Source: Aquanectria penicillioides
Taxonomy: Eukaryota > Ascomycota > Sordariomycetes > Hypocreales > Nectriaceae
NCBI GenBank assembly: GCA_003415625.1
Contig: PYIU01000008.1
Location: 620,001 to 684,000 of the forward strand
Length of the DNA: 64,000 nt
Direction: 5' to 3'
Numbering within the stretch: position 1 is the stretch's first letter; the number at the start of each line of letters is the position of its first letter. Shown here in pieces: positions 46,906 to 57,910 of this stretch. The position numbers and the translations under genes are program-made. The notes beneath the pieces were generated by a model. That model worked only from the letters and a program-made list of their open reading frames with translations, made no database searches and had not been told where the DNA came from.

Positions 46906-47983
46906 ATGATGGCACATTTTGACATTGTTTATTTTTCGTTGGATGCAATTGACGAAAACCAGCCTCGTGACGTGCTGCTGAAAATCCTGTCCAACTTGAT
47001 GGATTACCAACAATTCTATAAGATTCAGCTGCTCGCGACAAGCCGAGAGTATACCGACATACGAAATGTGATAGAGAGCATATCAAGCCCCATTTCAATA
47101 GCCAATACTTCTCTAGGGAGCGATATGCGAATATATGTCACAAGAGCGCTGGCCGAAGAGAGGCCGTTCAAATTTTGGACACCGACCCGGAGGGATGAAG
47201 TACTTTCGGCGCTGATGGCTGGCGCAGAACGCATGGAAGTGACCAAACGCTATTGGAACCCCCAGCAAGCCTTACGGCGGGGATGATGAAGTGTTTAAAT
47301 AAGCAGGAGGAAACCCTTTTTTCATGAATAGGCAAAGAACGTCTATATACTGACGAATCGCCAGTGTAGGTTTCGCTGGATAGTCTGGCAACTTGACCTC
47401 CTCAGGCGCATGCGATTAATCTCGACCGAGAAGGTCCGAATAGCTCTGAGCATGCTGCCAACTACTTTGGACGAAACCGATGAAAGAATCCTTTCCCTCA
47501 TACCAGACGAGGATCGCTCATTTGTACTATCAGCCCTTCGGTAGATCATGTTCCACAACATTTACGTTCAGACACCTTGGCTTTCCCCTCCAATTCCCGC
47601 CCAGTTAGTGCTGCCAATATCAGAAATAGGCTGCTTCATACCACACCAGCTTACCTGCAGGCCACGAGATGCTATTGGATGTCTGCGGATGCCTCGTGTC
47701 GCGAAATAGCGATGAGTATGGGCCCGTCGCATTCGCACCCTACACAATCCGGGAATTCTTCACCTCAAGTCGAATCGACAGCAGCAGCGCTTCATTGTTC
47801 TCGATCGACGCCACAGATATAGTCAGAGAACGCTTTTCGACAATATTTATCAAGGTTCCGAAAGAGATGGACATGGCGCAGAAGATAGGCGTGGCTATTG
47901 GGCTCGATGAAGCACAGCGGTATTGTCGAGATGCTGCAATTTACGTTTGCGACCGCCTGGAGCGATGGGGGTTCTTCGACTGA
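46906..47983 (+). pseudogene. Degraded NACHT-type NLR gene, 5' truncated
   Basis: Relic of a fungal NOD-like receptor of the NACHT class. The first recognisable part begins at the Walker B strand (VYFSLDAIDENQPRD) and runs through IQLLATSREYTDI to GAERM at 47235; the P-loop and effector domain are missing. A 135-base insert follows, carrying stops. In the same frame similarity resumes at 47371 with FRWIVWQLDLLRRMR, continues through LPTTLDETDERILSLIP, and meets an in-frame TAG at 47542. The part after that (LLDVCGCLVSR, APYTIREFFTSSRI) lies in another frame, so at least one frameshift also occurred. Ankyrin or WD repeats expected further downstream were not recognised. No intact product is possible. 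Such receptors act in self/non-self recognition and heterokaryon incompatibility. Confidence 0.75.
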
Positions 47984-49903
47984 TATTCTTCAACTTCATC
48001 AAAACAGGAAAGCCATTCAACGCTGTTTTGAGCCACGAAGCGGAACTTGGGAGACACCTGCACGCCCGCGCTCTATATTCCTGGGGCGGCCTATCACCTA
48101 TGAAACCCAAGGAGAATTTGATTCACAGCGCAGACAACGCAAAGATTTATTCCAACACACGTTTCTATCTCGGGGGCTCTCTCAACTGATAGCAAATTCA
48201 TTATTTAATGCTCACTCTGGATAAATAGAAAGGGCATAATGAACCCGGACCCTCGTACGGGGGGGTGTTCTGCGTTCATGCAGTGTCTACAGTCACATCA
48301 GGCTGGCTCCAATCAACAGCTGGAGTGACAGCGTTTAGCGCCGTGCAAACGACTCCGCACAGGCACGTTTATTCACGCCTTTGTGCCTTTGTGGGGTGAC
48401 ACATGAGGGAACAAAGAAAAAAGCATGCCAGCCCAACTTGGTGTTGTTTACGACCCAACTTACAATGCCACCGTTAATATTTCACTCCCCCACAAACGCA
48501 AGGCGCAAACGGCGTGGCACCGAAAGAAGGGCGAACCATCCGGTGAAGGCTGTGGATCATTGCCTGGATCAATTGTCATTGAGTGGCTGCAGAGCGTCGC
48601 CCCCCCCCCGTCGCCTCGATGGTCGATTGATGCGTTGTCATTCAGCCCTAGCCCGTGGCCGTGGCCTTTGACTCGTCGGCACATCAGATATCACTTTCGA
48701 CTGCCAGCGTCAGCCCGCAGCTTTCCCCGTTTTGCGTCTGCCGCCCGGTGTGGCCATATTTGGCTCGCTCTGCTGCAACGGTGGTGCCTCATAGTGCGCC
48801 GTACATACTTGTATTACATGAAGTTGTAGTGCCTCATGCTGTCGCATCTCGTCTCGTCCCGTCCAGCTTCCGCTCGGGACGCTGCAGCGCCAGCCTCCAG
48901 GATACGATAGGGGTTGCGTGGGGAGAGAGGAGGGAGGGAAAGCCCTGAGCCTCTCGGGATCTCCTCCAGAGACTGGCGCCCGCTGTGATTGTGTGTCACC
49001 TCTGGATGAGAGAGAAGACTGCTTTTTTCTCATCAACACGCACACACACACACACACACGGCCAGCTGCCGCCATGTTTCTCTCTGTTCAACCCGAGTGG
49101 TTTCAAAGCGGTCTGCAACCGTCTCCCCTTTTCTCTCGTCGGCCTATTGTCTGCCCTGTCGTCTACCGTAGGTAGTTACCTGTTGGCTCTCTCTCTCACT
49201 CTCTTGTATCAAATCTCCCGTATCAAATCTCCCGTCTGCGTCCTTTCCCGTCACGAGGCGTGGCCCCGTCTGTCGCCATATATTCCCTCCAATATTCATC
49301 AAGACCCCCCCCCCCCCCCCACCCCGTCAACCCTCGTCCCTCGTCGCTCGTCGCTCGTCCCTCACTTCCGGCTCCATCGCATCTCGCCTCCGCCGCCCTG
49401 GTTGATTGGAACCGAGCCTCTGGCTTCCCCACGACGCTCCATTGCATCCGTCCTCGATCCCCGGGCCTTGATACGTTGGCCCGCCCGAGGGGACATGCAC
49501 CACCTCACTCCGCCGCCGCGACAGCAGTCCACTTGCCCGGTTGCATATGCACCCGTCTCTCCATCGATGCACAATAGTTGCTCAAACCTCTCATCCTCTC
49601 ACGCCATGCGCCCTGTGCAGCTGCCTACACTGCCGCCTCCGGCCCTCGTGCCTAGCGCCTGCGTGGTTAAATAGGCATTCCCTCTCCAAGACTTTCGCCG
49701 AGTGGAGCAGGCCTCTTCTTTGCAGAATGCCTCCTGCGCCTAGGGTTCTCCTTGCGCCGTATTGTCTCTGCCCTTCCATGCCATGCTTTCGACCGCACAT
49801 CTTCCCCATGTGACCAACCCCCTTCGCTTCGAGTCCTGACACTCAATAACTCATTGACTTACTTACCCATATACTTACCCTTCAACCCTGACTGCACTTG
49901 TGG
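47984..49903. other. Intergenic region with CT-rich leader
   Basis: No gene was supported. Homopolymer C runs occur near 48600 and 49307, a (CA)n tract at 49041-49059, and from about 49100 onward the sequence is pyrimidine-rich as in a long fungal leader. Frames such as 48985-49674 reflect composition. Confidence 0.55.
49041..49059. repeat. (CA)n microsatellite
   Basis: About nine tandem CA dinucleotides in non-coding DNA. Confidence 0.95.
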
Positions 49904-50383
49904 ATGTATATTCCACCCTCCCATCGCCACCCCGGTGTCTCCGCCGCTCAGGACCGTCTTGGCGCGGCGGCCCACCCGGACACCCACGGGTCTCACTCGC
50001 ATTTATTTTCTGTGTTCTGCCATCTGGGATTGAGCCCGCTCCGATTCTGCACCGGCATTGGGCCCGAGGAAGGGGGATCCGTTGGCCTTTACAAGAGGCA
50101 ATTCTCTGATAACCCGTCCAAGAACACAGACATCAAGATCGGCCTCATTGTCGGCATTCTTCTGGCCGCCTTCATCGCTGCCGTTGTTGTCTTCTTCTAC
50201 TTTTATGGCCCCTCTATCAGGTTTACCTTGAGGAAGAAGAAGAGGCATCGAAGACACAAGTATTCGAGCAGCAAGAGCTCAAAGACCTCAACTTCGCCAC
50301 CCTCACCGCGTCCACCGCCACGAGTTGTCACCCCTCCCCCTCGTTCTAGGTCCTCAGGAGGGGATCCGCCAGCGGAAGGATAG
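49904..50383 (+). CDS. Hypothetical single-pass membrane protein
   Basis: Frame of 159 residues if the first ATG (49904) is used, but the N-terminus is doubtful because the first 60 codons lie in leader-like sequence and an upstream exon may exist. The reliable part is about 60 onward: LYKRQFSDNPSKNTDIK, then a hydrophobic segment IGLIVGILLAAFIAAVVVFFYF, a cluster of basic residues (RKKKRHRRHK), a Ser/Lys-rich stretch and a Pro/Arg-rich tail. This is the layout of a type I or III single-pass protein with a basic cytosolic tail. No function can be assigned. A gene of similar layout converges on it at 50902-51477. Confidence 0.45.
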   Translation: MYIPPSHRHPGVSAAQDRLGAAAHPDTHGSHSHLFSVFCHLGLSPLRFCTGIGPEEGGSVGLYKRQFSDNPSKNTDIKIGLIVGILLAAFIAAVVVFFYFYGPSIRFTLRKKKRHRRHKYSSSKSSKTSTSPPSPRPPPRVVTPPPRSRSSGGDPPAEG

Positions 50384-50901
50384 TGGGTTTGTTTCAGCCC
50401 TTGGGTTCGTTTCGGGGGCCATGTCACGATAAGGTAGCTCTCTCTTTTATTCTGCGACTGTGTCCTGCGAAACACGCATATCTAACTTCCCGATAGGTGC
50501 TTTTATTCTTGTATATTTTCACCCATGTATTACCATGAGAATTTGTAGTGAGGTGTTCTTCCTTGATTCTTCATTTCTTTTTACGAGTAAGTAAAACGGG
50601 ACTATCTTGGTCTTTCAGTTTGAGGGAGGTTACAACTGCGAAATGAAGAATCAGGCTTCATTGACCAGATTTTGTTGGGTAGTTTCGTTTAATACGTTTC
50701 CATGTCGGTTCAAAAAATTCATTCATCTTCTTAATGCAATTCTGCTAAAGTCTATTTCACATTTCCGGTCCTCTTTAAAACCATTACCACCAACGAGACT
50801 CCACGGAGAATCACACCTCAGTAGGAAACCATCTCCAGAGCTAAGCCATCTTATGGACTTTCTCATCCAATCTTACAAATCCCATCTCACCTTCACATAC
50901 A
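50384..50901. other. Convergent intergenic region
   Basis: Separates the two small membrane-protein genes; presumably both 3' UTRs. No other feature was seen. Confidence 0.55.
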
Positions 50902-51477
50902 TCAACCATGTGTGCGATCCTGCGGTGCGTCCATGTCGCCCCGTGACTGATGAATTCGCGCGGGGCGCTTCGGCTGAGCCCCATCGAAAATCCAGATCAT
51001 ACCGTCCCGGGGATCCTTTTTTGTATGCGAGTGGCGGTGTTTGCATCTAGCTGCTTTCGTACACTTGCTGCAAGATTTCTGCGATGAAGATGAACTACTC
51101 TTCCTATCACTGCTTCTTCGCTTCCTAGATCGTTTTCTGTTTTTGCCAGCTAGGACACAAGCCACAACTCCTAGGGCTAGGAACAACACTGTTATTCCGA
51201 TTGTCAATCCGACCATGTTGTAGTCTGAATCTCGTCGGTGAATTCGGCGGTATGAAGGCATGTCGGTGCTAGTCGCCTCCTTGGGCTGGTTGGTTGATTC
51301 CAACGGTACGTGAATGATTGGGTCGTTGGAAAAGTCGCGGGCTAGGGGCAATGAGTCATGTGCGCCATTATGAGTTGAAGTGGGAAACTCGAACGAGCTG
51401 GGGTCTCTTCTAAAGCCCGGCACTTGGCTCAAACCCTCAATCGAGTTGGCGAGGCTCATCAGCTTAATCGGTGGCAT
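50902..51477 (-). CDS. Hypothetical single-pass membrane protein, Ser/Arg-rich tail
   Basis: Intron-less frame of 191 residues. The first 85 residues are polar. A dibasic RRIHRRDSDYNM precedes a hydrophobic segment VGLTIGITVLFLALGVVACV (about 89-108). A highly basic and Ser-rich tail follows (NRKRSRKRRSSDRKSSSSSS) with a short Cys/His cluster (CSKCTKAARCKHRHSH) that could bind a metal. A TATATAT element lies 76 bases upstream of the start at 51553-51559. I do not recognise the family. It shares with 49904-50383 the order dibasic site, acidic/Asn stretch, transmembrane helix, Arg/Lys cluster, Ser-rich tail. Confidence 0.6.
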   Translation of the reverse strand: MPPIKLMSLANSIEGLSQVPGFRRDPSSFEFPTSTHNGAHDSLPLARDFSNDPIIHVPLESTNQPKEATSTDMPSYRRIHRRDSDYNMVGLTIGITVLFLALGVVACVLAGKNRKRSRKRRSSDRKSSSSSSQKSCSKCTKAARCKHRHSHTKKDPRDGMIWIFDGAQPKRPARIHQSRGDMDAPQDRTHG

Positions 51478-52208
51478 GTTTCTTATGAGGTCTTCAGAGC
51501 TTTGTAATTGCGAAAAACACTCTTACTGAGTCATTTCTGGGAGTGTGGCAGATATATATTCTTGTGCGCAAGTTTGTTCTATTCTTTCGTTGCCAGGATG
51601 AGCTTGTCCGCGGTTTCTGTCCTTTCAATCAAAAGCCTCCAGTTTCGAGTACTATTACATCAATCACAGAAACATTGTTGTCCCTCGCTTAAACCATGGT
51701 TGGAGACTCCAGGTAAGAAGCTGTCTACAAACAGAGTGTCTCACGTAACACTCCGCTTTCCAGGTGCTTGGGTCTGAGTAAATGCATGTTTGGGTTGCGC
51801 ACGTAAAGCATTGATAGCAAATCAGCCAGTGACTCTTTGCATGGTGCATTGTCATTTGATGTCAAATTTGTGCCTGTTTGGGATATGATTGCTGGTACAG
51901 GCGCATTGTCACCCACACAACTTGATTGCACCCGCTGCAAGCCAAAATTTCATCGCAAATGGCTTATTAAGACCCAACTTTGAGCTTCAGAATGTTTCAG
52001 GTCAGTTCAACTTTGCCTGGCGATAATAGGATTTCCGCATATCTCGCTAATAGGAAGCATGGGTTATGGGAATACATCGAAGTGTGAATAAATGGCACTC
52101 CGAGGATAAATGCATCTAACAAGAATCTATAGAAACTATGAAACAAGAAAAACTCACCCGTGTCTATCATTAAAGCGTTTCAAGCCCTCAGTCTACCCAA
52201 TATTCCTC
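51478..52208. other. Intergenic region
   Basis: Contains the promoter of the 51477 minus-strand gene, with TATATAT at 51553-51559. No coding region was supported. Confidence 0.55.
51553..51559 (-). promoter_or_regulatory. TATA box of the minus-strand membrane-protein gene
   Basis: TATATAT on the minus strand lies about 76 bases before the start codon at 51477, a good core-promoter distance. Confidence 0.5.
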
Positions 52209-53009
52209 TCACCTCTCCCTCTCTCGCTCCCTGCGCCGCCTCTTCCTGTCCCTCCGTTCAGAGTCGTGTCCCTCCTCCTCCCATCCCCGAATGTGACCCA
52301 AGGTGCTTCCGATGGCATCCTGAAGCTTTCCCCCCCTCGTGACAAACTTGTTGTAAAACTCGCAGTCCTTGTGGGTCGTGCTCCTCGCATTCAACGAAAT
52401 GATGGTGCTCGACATGTCCTCCAGCTCCGTCCTAAGGCTCCGCAGGTCAATCTTCGGACGGTGTCGGCGAGAGCGTCTCTCATGAGAGCGTCTGCTATGG
52501 CGAGATTCGTAGCGTGGCTCGCGTTCGTATTCTTCCTCATGGTGGTGGCGGCGGCGACGGCGGTGATGCTTTCGCGATGGGGGATAGTCGAAGTCTTCGA
52601 GAGGCTCGGCGAAAGTGACATGCAATGGGCTGCCAGAGGATCGATGGCGACGTTTGCTGCGCTTTGGCTTGTACTTTTCCTCTTCGACAATTCCTTGCCC
52701 AAAATCCATGTCTCGGGCACGCTCACGCTCTCGATCCCTCTCCCGATGGCGACGCTTCTTCTCCTTCTTGCGCCGTCTATCAGCCTCCTCCTTACCGCCC
52801 AGCATCTCGAACACGAATCCCCCAATCGAGCTAAAATCCTCGGCATCAAAGCCACCACGGTTTCTATTCCCGCTATATTCGCCCGCGGCGCTTTTCAATG
52901 CTGATTTGGCAAATGTTCGAGCGATCGATTCCATGAAACCCAGGTTATCGCCGCCCCCCGATCGCGAGTTGTCGGGGCGTCCAAAGAGTTGTTCAGCCCA
53001 TCGATCCAT
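52209..53009 (-). CDS. Hypothetical Arg/Glu-rich protein
   Basis: Intron-less frame of 266 residues starting MDRWAEQLFGRPDNS; the frame extends further upstream but this ATG gives the more protein-like start. Residues 30-85 contain a short ordered-looking segment (MESIARTFAKSALKSAAG, FSSIGGFVFEMLGG). The middle is an alternating charged run of Arg, Glu, Asp and His (RERDRERERARD), like SR/RE-type disordered proteins. Toward the end, LRSLRTELEDMSSTII may form a helix. No catalytic motif, signal peptide or membrane segment is evident. It is tandem with RAD5, downstream of it. The function is unknown; nuclear location is suggested only by basic clusters. Confidence 0.65.
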   Translation of the reverse strand: MDRWAEQLFGRPDNSRSGGGDNLGFMESIARTFAKSALKSAAGEYSGNRNRGGFDAEDFSSIGGFVFEMLGGKEEADRRRKKEKKRRHRERDRERERARDMDFGQGIVEEEKYKPKRSKRRHRSSGSPLHVTFAEPLEDFDYPPSRKHHRRRRRHHHEEEYEREPRYESRHSRRSHERRSRRHRPKIDLRSLRTELEDMSSTIISLNARSTTHKDCEFYNKFVTRGGKLQDAIGSTLGHIRGWEEEGHDSERRDRKRRRRERERER

Positions 53010-53980
53010 GGTAAACAAAGACGATGCGGAGCTCGAAGGGTAAAGTTGGTTTCGCCGCAGCAAGCGGGATTGCTCTCGGGTTCAAGCGTATTGTTGTCTT
53101 CAGACAAAGAATGGCTTGTTAACTAAGGCGACGTCGGTACCCGTCAATAGACCTACCTACACGGTCTGCACAATGACGTTCTGTCAATAGACAGCCTCAC
53201 TGCGAAAAAGAAAAAAAAAATACTGCAGATACCGACCGATACCTTGAAGCAAATGGTCCGATCCTGGTGGTTGAGCTTGTGTATGGTGCACTTGTTTGCT
53301 AGTTGCATTCGGTTGGCGACTTGACCAGCGTAACCTGGGTAAAAATGCACAATTACACCACCCAAACGAGAAACCATCACCTAGGCTGGGCGTCGGGTCA
53401 CATTTTAGGGATCGACTATATATACATGCCCAAATGAATTCTGGCTGAGTAAAAACTCGTGATGGTGAAATTCCCAAAGTCATGTGAGGCCTGTCAGGCC
53501 GTAGGCGTTGGGAAAGGCGGATGATATATAGTTTGGGTCACGCGGCGGTTTGTCTTGGGGTGGTGAGCACCATGTTGACAAAACATGACTAGACTAGGAC
53601 AAAGTGATCAAGAATGGGGGCCAAGTGATTGCTTGCGGATGCAAAATATGGAGAATTAATTCGACTTTATTTCGGAAACAGTGAGAGCATGATTGCTTGA
53701 TGTCAGGTTGTCCGATCAGACTTGCGCCGTGTGTTTCATAAGCTAGTACAGCATCAACGTGTCCGAAGCACGTCAACTAGCCGCATCAATAAAATCATCG
53801 CCACAACCCGTCCAGGTCATGACACCACTGTTTAGTATCTCCGTCTATATGTGTTGCCAGTTCAGTCCGATAAACGCCAAAGTGTATGCGTCCTATGTTA
53901 GTATGTCGCCGAAATCACAGCGCCATAGTATATACCGCTGCCAGCCGTGTATGGTCACGCTGACAGAATTCTCCGGGAAA
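53010..53980. other. Intergenic region between RAD5 and the Arg-rich protein gene
   Basis: RAD5 3' UTR and the promoter of the minus-strand gene at 53009. A TA-rich word (TATATATA) occurs near 53417. No coding region was supported. Confidence 0.55.
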
Positions 53981-56900
53981 TCAACTAAGCAGCTCCTTAA
54001 TGTCTTCGATCCGCTGGATCTTCTTTTCTTCATCACTCATCATACCCAGTGAGGTTGCTCTGTGACCTGCATTAGCTTGGTGCTTCTCAAACATTCTGTG
54101 ACACTCACATAAACTTCTTCCTCTCCTGGACCCTCAACATCCGCTCTTCCACACTCTCTTTAACAACAAAGCGCTTTACTTGGACTTCTGACTCTTGTCC
54201 CATGCGATGCACTCGGTCGATTGCCTGCGCCTCAACCGCAAAACTCCACCACGGGTCCATCATGAACACCCGACCAGCACTGGTCAAGTTCAGACCAACA
54301 CCACCAGCGCGCAAGCTGATCAACAATACTGTGAATCCCTTCTTGTCTGTGAACTCGCTAAGAACAGCGGCTCGGGCTTTCTGCGCCATGGATCCATCCA
54401 AGCGAAGATATTTGACATTAGCACGGGCGAGTGCGGGCTCGATGAGCGAGAGGAAAGAAGTAAACTGAGAAAAGATCACAGACTTCATCTTTGGGTGTTC
54501 TCGTCGCAGTTTACGAAGTTCAGACATCAAGGCAACAACCTTTGCCGATGATGCATTGACTCCCAACCGCTGCAGACTAATTCGCGGTTTCTTAGAAAAG
54601 GCATCAGGGTCGTCGTCATGGCGAACAACCTCAAACAAGTCACGCTGGTTGAGTGGTTCACGGCAGTTGAAGCATCGAGGAACAACGCCCCTATCGCTCT
54701 CGTGCTTCATGAAGTCGAGTAAACATTTTTTACAAGCAGAGTGCCAGCAACCAGTGACTGTTTGGTCGTTCATTGGCTCCTCGAAGCACAACGGGCACTC
54801 ATTCTCCGCCTCGTCACGAATCTGCTCTAAAGCATGAGCACCAAAAGCCTGGTTGTTCTCCTTTGAGGCTTCATCTGTGACGGCGGTGAACTGTGTAATG
54901 AGAGATTCAAGGTCCATGTCATCTGCCAATCCAGCGGCCAAATCAGCGGCGGCTCCGGCTTCTTCTTCGTCTGCAACAATGTCACGGTTGCGAACAAGAA
55001 TGGGATGGCAGCAAGTTTGACGGAGGCGCAGAATCTGGGCGAATATGGTTGTGAAGGCTTTCATGACTGTGCCAGCCTCCACGTTTTGAGAAAAGGTTCG
55101 TTTCGCTCTGTTGAAAATGTAGTCGTAGACCTCACGCTCCGTCTTGGACAACTCAACATCGACGATCTCGATCTGTTTTGGGGGCAAGAGCACCAGCGGC
55201 TTGCCATCAGGTGTCTTCATGTCCTTGGTGCGACGGAGTACCAGTGGCTCCAGAACGGTCTGCACAACATCCAGTGCCCGCATAAACTCGCCAGACTCAA
55301 ACGGTACCGTAATGAACGTTCTCCAAAATGAAAAGTTGTTCCACGGCTCCACTCCAAGGAAGCGTACCAAACTAAACAGGTCTTCCAATTTGTTGACAAT
55401 AGGCGTTCCTGTGAGAGCCCAGCGGTGGTCAGCCAGAATTTCATAGCATGCCCTTGCCGTCTTTGAAGCCCTGTTCTTGATATGATGAGCTTCATCCAAA
55501 ATCACTCGGAAGAACTTCAGAGAGAACAAGCCATTGTGAAATGACTTATCTCCGTTCTTGGCAGCAATGCTGCTGAATTCGGATAGAACAACGCCGTAAC
55601 TGGTAATAACAACGTCAGGAGCGTTGGCGGCGTTTGATGCGCAGCAAAGCGCTTGGAGGTTGTTCGACTTTTCGTTTCCGTAGTAAAGCTCAATCTTCAT
55701 AGTGCCTTCTTTGGACGCCTTCTCTGCCTCGCTCTGCCACTGCGCAAGCAGAGACATGGGAGCAACAACCAGAGTTGTGCAAGGCGCAGAAAGGGCTGTG
55801 TTCGAGTTCGTCCCCAATCTAGTGAGTTGGTTCACGATGGAAATTCCAGTCAAAGGCTTGCGAGCCTCCAGTGCGATCTCAGATCGGTGAGTGTGCACGA
55901 GGCTCAGCATTTGGATGGTCTTTCCGAGACCCATTTCATCGGCCAAAATGCCGCCGAGGCAGTGCTGTTCTTGGACTGGGAAGTCAAGCGAAAGGTCGCC
56001 AGAGTAGGGATTGACGAAGAACTTGGATTGTCCCTCAATTTGAGGCAGGTCCTTGTCATCAACGTCCTTCAATGGCCAGGCGTACTCTTCCCACAAGGGA
56101 TGCATGGATGGCTCCCTGTTGCTTTTCTCATCTTTCTCTTTGGCCATCATCCAGTACAGTGCTTGTTTTTGGTATGATCGCAGGGTCATGGCGAATGTGT
56201 CTGCGGGTTCTGCTTCTGGGGTGCTGAAATCGAAAGATTGCGCCTTCCTGTAGAGCGCATCAAGCTGATCCTGCTCAAGCTCCTCTCCCTCCTCGTCGGA
56301 TGAGTTTGGTGACCCAGAATCTTTTCCGGCAGGGGGAGCCTTTTTCAACTCTTTTTGTTTCTGTTCGTCCTGTTCTGCCGCCTTGAGCAAGCCTTTGCGG
56401 CCATCCTTTGCTGCGGCATTCGTCAAAGTGGGCTGCAAGTTGATTTCCTGAAGGAGCTTGACGAGCGCTACTTGCCGAAGCCGCAGCTGCTTTTCGTCGG
56501 CGGTTTCAATCTGTTCAAAGAAAACCGTGGATCGATCATCAGCCAGATTGAAACCCCGGTTGTGGAAGGCGGAGTCAAGCAGAGAGCATCTCAGCTGCAA
56601 GAATACAGTATCGTTGGTGCGAAGTCGCTCCGGCGCATAGACGCAAGTTCCCTCAAACTTGCAAACCTTCTGGTCTATCAGTGTCGAGACCCAATTGGCG
56701 GCATCCTTTGCCAGTCTGCCAATTTCTATCCCGTTCTGGCTTGTGAAGCGCACAATCACATCAACTCGCCTCGAAGCGGCAGTGTTTCCCTTGGAAGGCG
56801 TTACGGATCCTCCAAATTTCCCTTTGACCTTTGGCTGAGGCGGCTGGATCTTCTGTCGCTCAATCTTGACGACATCGCCATGCTTCAAAACTGCCGTCCC

Positions 56901-57467
56901 GCTTCTCGTAGCCCACCCTTCGACTCCAAATGCTCCAACGTATCTTGAGCCCGACAATCTCTCGGATGGCTCAGCTGATTTGGGTTGCTCTGCAATGCTC
57001 GCGTTCGAATGGCTCGAAGAGGCATCTGCAGACATTCCGATGGGGAATCGTGGGTTGCTCTTCAGAAACTTCTTGTACGTTCCATCAAAATACATGTTGA
57101 CTGCTCGTTCAATATTATCTCCGCAGTTGTCTCTGATCGCATCGAGGGCATTCGGTTTGATATTTTCGCCAATGAAGCTCAGGAAGGTATCCTTGTCAAA
57201 GGGCATCGAGGATGGCTCAGGAACCGGCGCCTGAGGCTGCCCAAGGGTCGATCTTTGGGAGACTTCATTTTCGGATCGCTCGGCCAGCGCATTTCGTTCG
57301 TCTTGTTCCAGCTTCACATCGTCTTCATCTTTAAAGAAACGCTTCCGTTGAGGTAATGGAGAGTCGTGATGCGGACTGGAGAACACGGGATCGGAGGAAG
57401 GTTCATCTGGATCGACGAAAAACCTCCGCTTCTTGACGGGAGGTTCCTGTGAGCCCCCGAATTCCAT
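53981..57467 (-). CDS. DNA repair helicase/ubiquitin ligase Rad5
   Basis: SWI/SNF translocase and E3 ligase of 1145 residues that extends PCNA ubiquitin chains for error-free damage tolerance and remodels stalled forks. Exon 1 is 54109-57467. A 49-nt intron (54060-54108) separates a 79-nt last exon, 53981-54059, encoding the conserved tail GMMSDEEKKIQRIEDIKELLS. A UBA-like helix pair lies near residues 90-130, HIRAN near 175-290 (RYVGAFGVEGWATRSG), the ATP loop DEMGLGKT near 510, and DEAH near 657. The C3HC4 RING begins at Cys891 (CPLC...CWHSACKKC...CFNC), inserted in the helicase as in the family. Motifs LISLRAGGVGLNL and DRVHRMGQ close the C-terminal lobe. The gene is divergent from the complex I factor. 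Confidence 0.96.
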
Positions 57468-57910
57468 TTTCGACGTCAGTCATCGAAAAAATGGCGGAGT
57501 GTTGGCGTTGGCAATATGGCACGTCCACCAGGCAAAGCGTCCCGCTGAGGATGGTCACTTGCACTTCTGGCAAGACGCGATGGGTCTTCAAGCGCGACTG
57601 ACCGCGTAGAGGGGTCACCTGACCGCGTTTTCAGCGACCCCTCCACTGAGGCACTGACCCGCGGACAGCGGCCCACAGAGGTTGGCTGAGCCACAGTGGC
57701 TAATGTTACCATTCTCCAGCGACCCGACGTCATGTAAAAATTTCCAGGGCGCGATCGAAATCGGAAGCATTGCAAATCCGCGATCCATGGCTGGCTCTAC
57801 CTAAATCACGGCGCCAATGTCGCCCAGCACCGCACCAATTCCGTCGCTGACCAGGTGAAGCACGCCGTCCAGGATCCCTTCTTTCCTTACATCGCATCAT
57901 CACTACCCGG
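57468..57910. promoter_or_regulatory. Shared divergent promoter of RAD5 and the complex I assembly factor
   Basis: Only 443 bases separate the two divergent start codons. No clear TATA box was seen, as is common for housekeeping promoters. The sequence is of mixed composition and contains no other gene. Confidence 0.65.
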
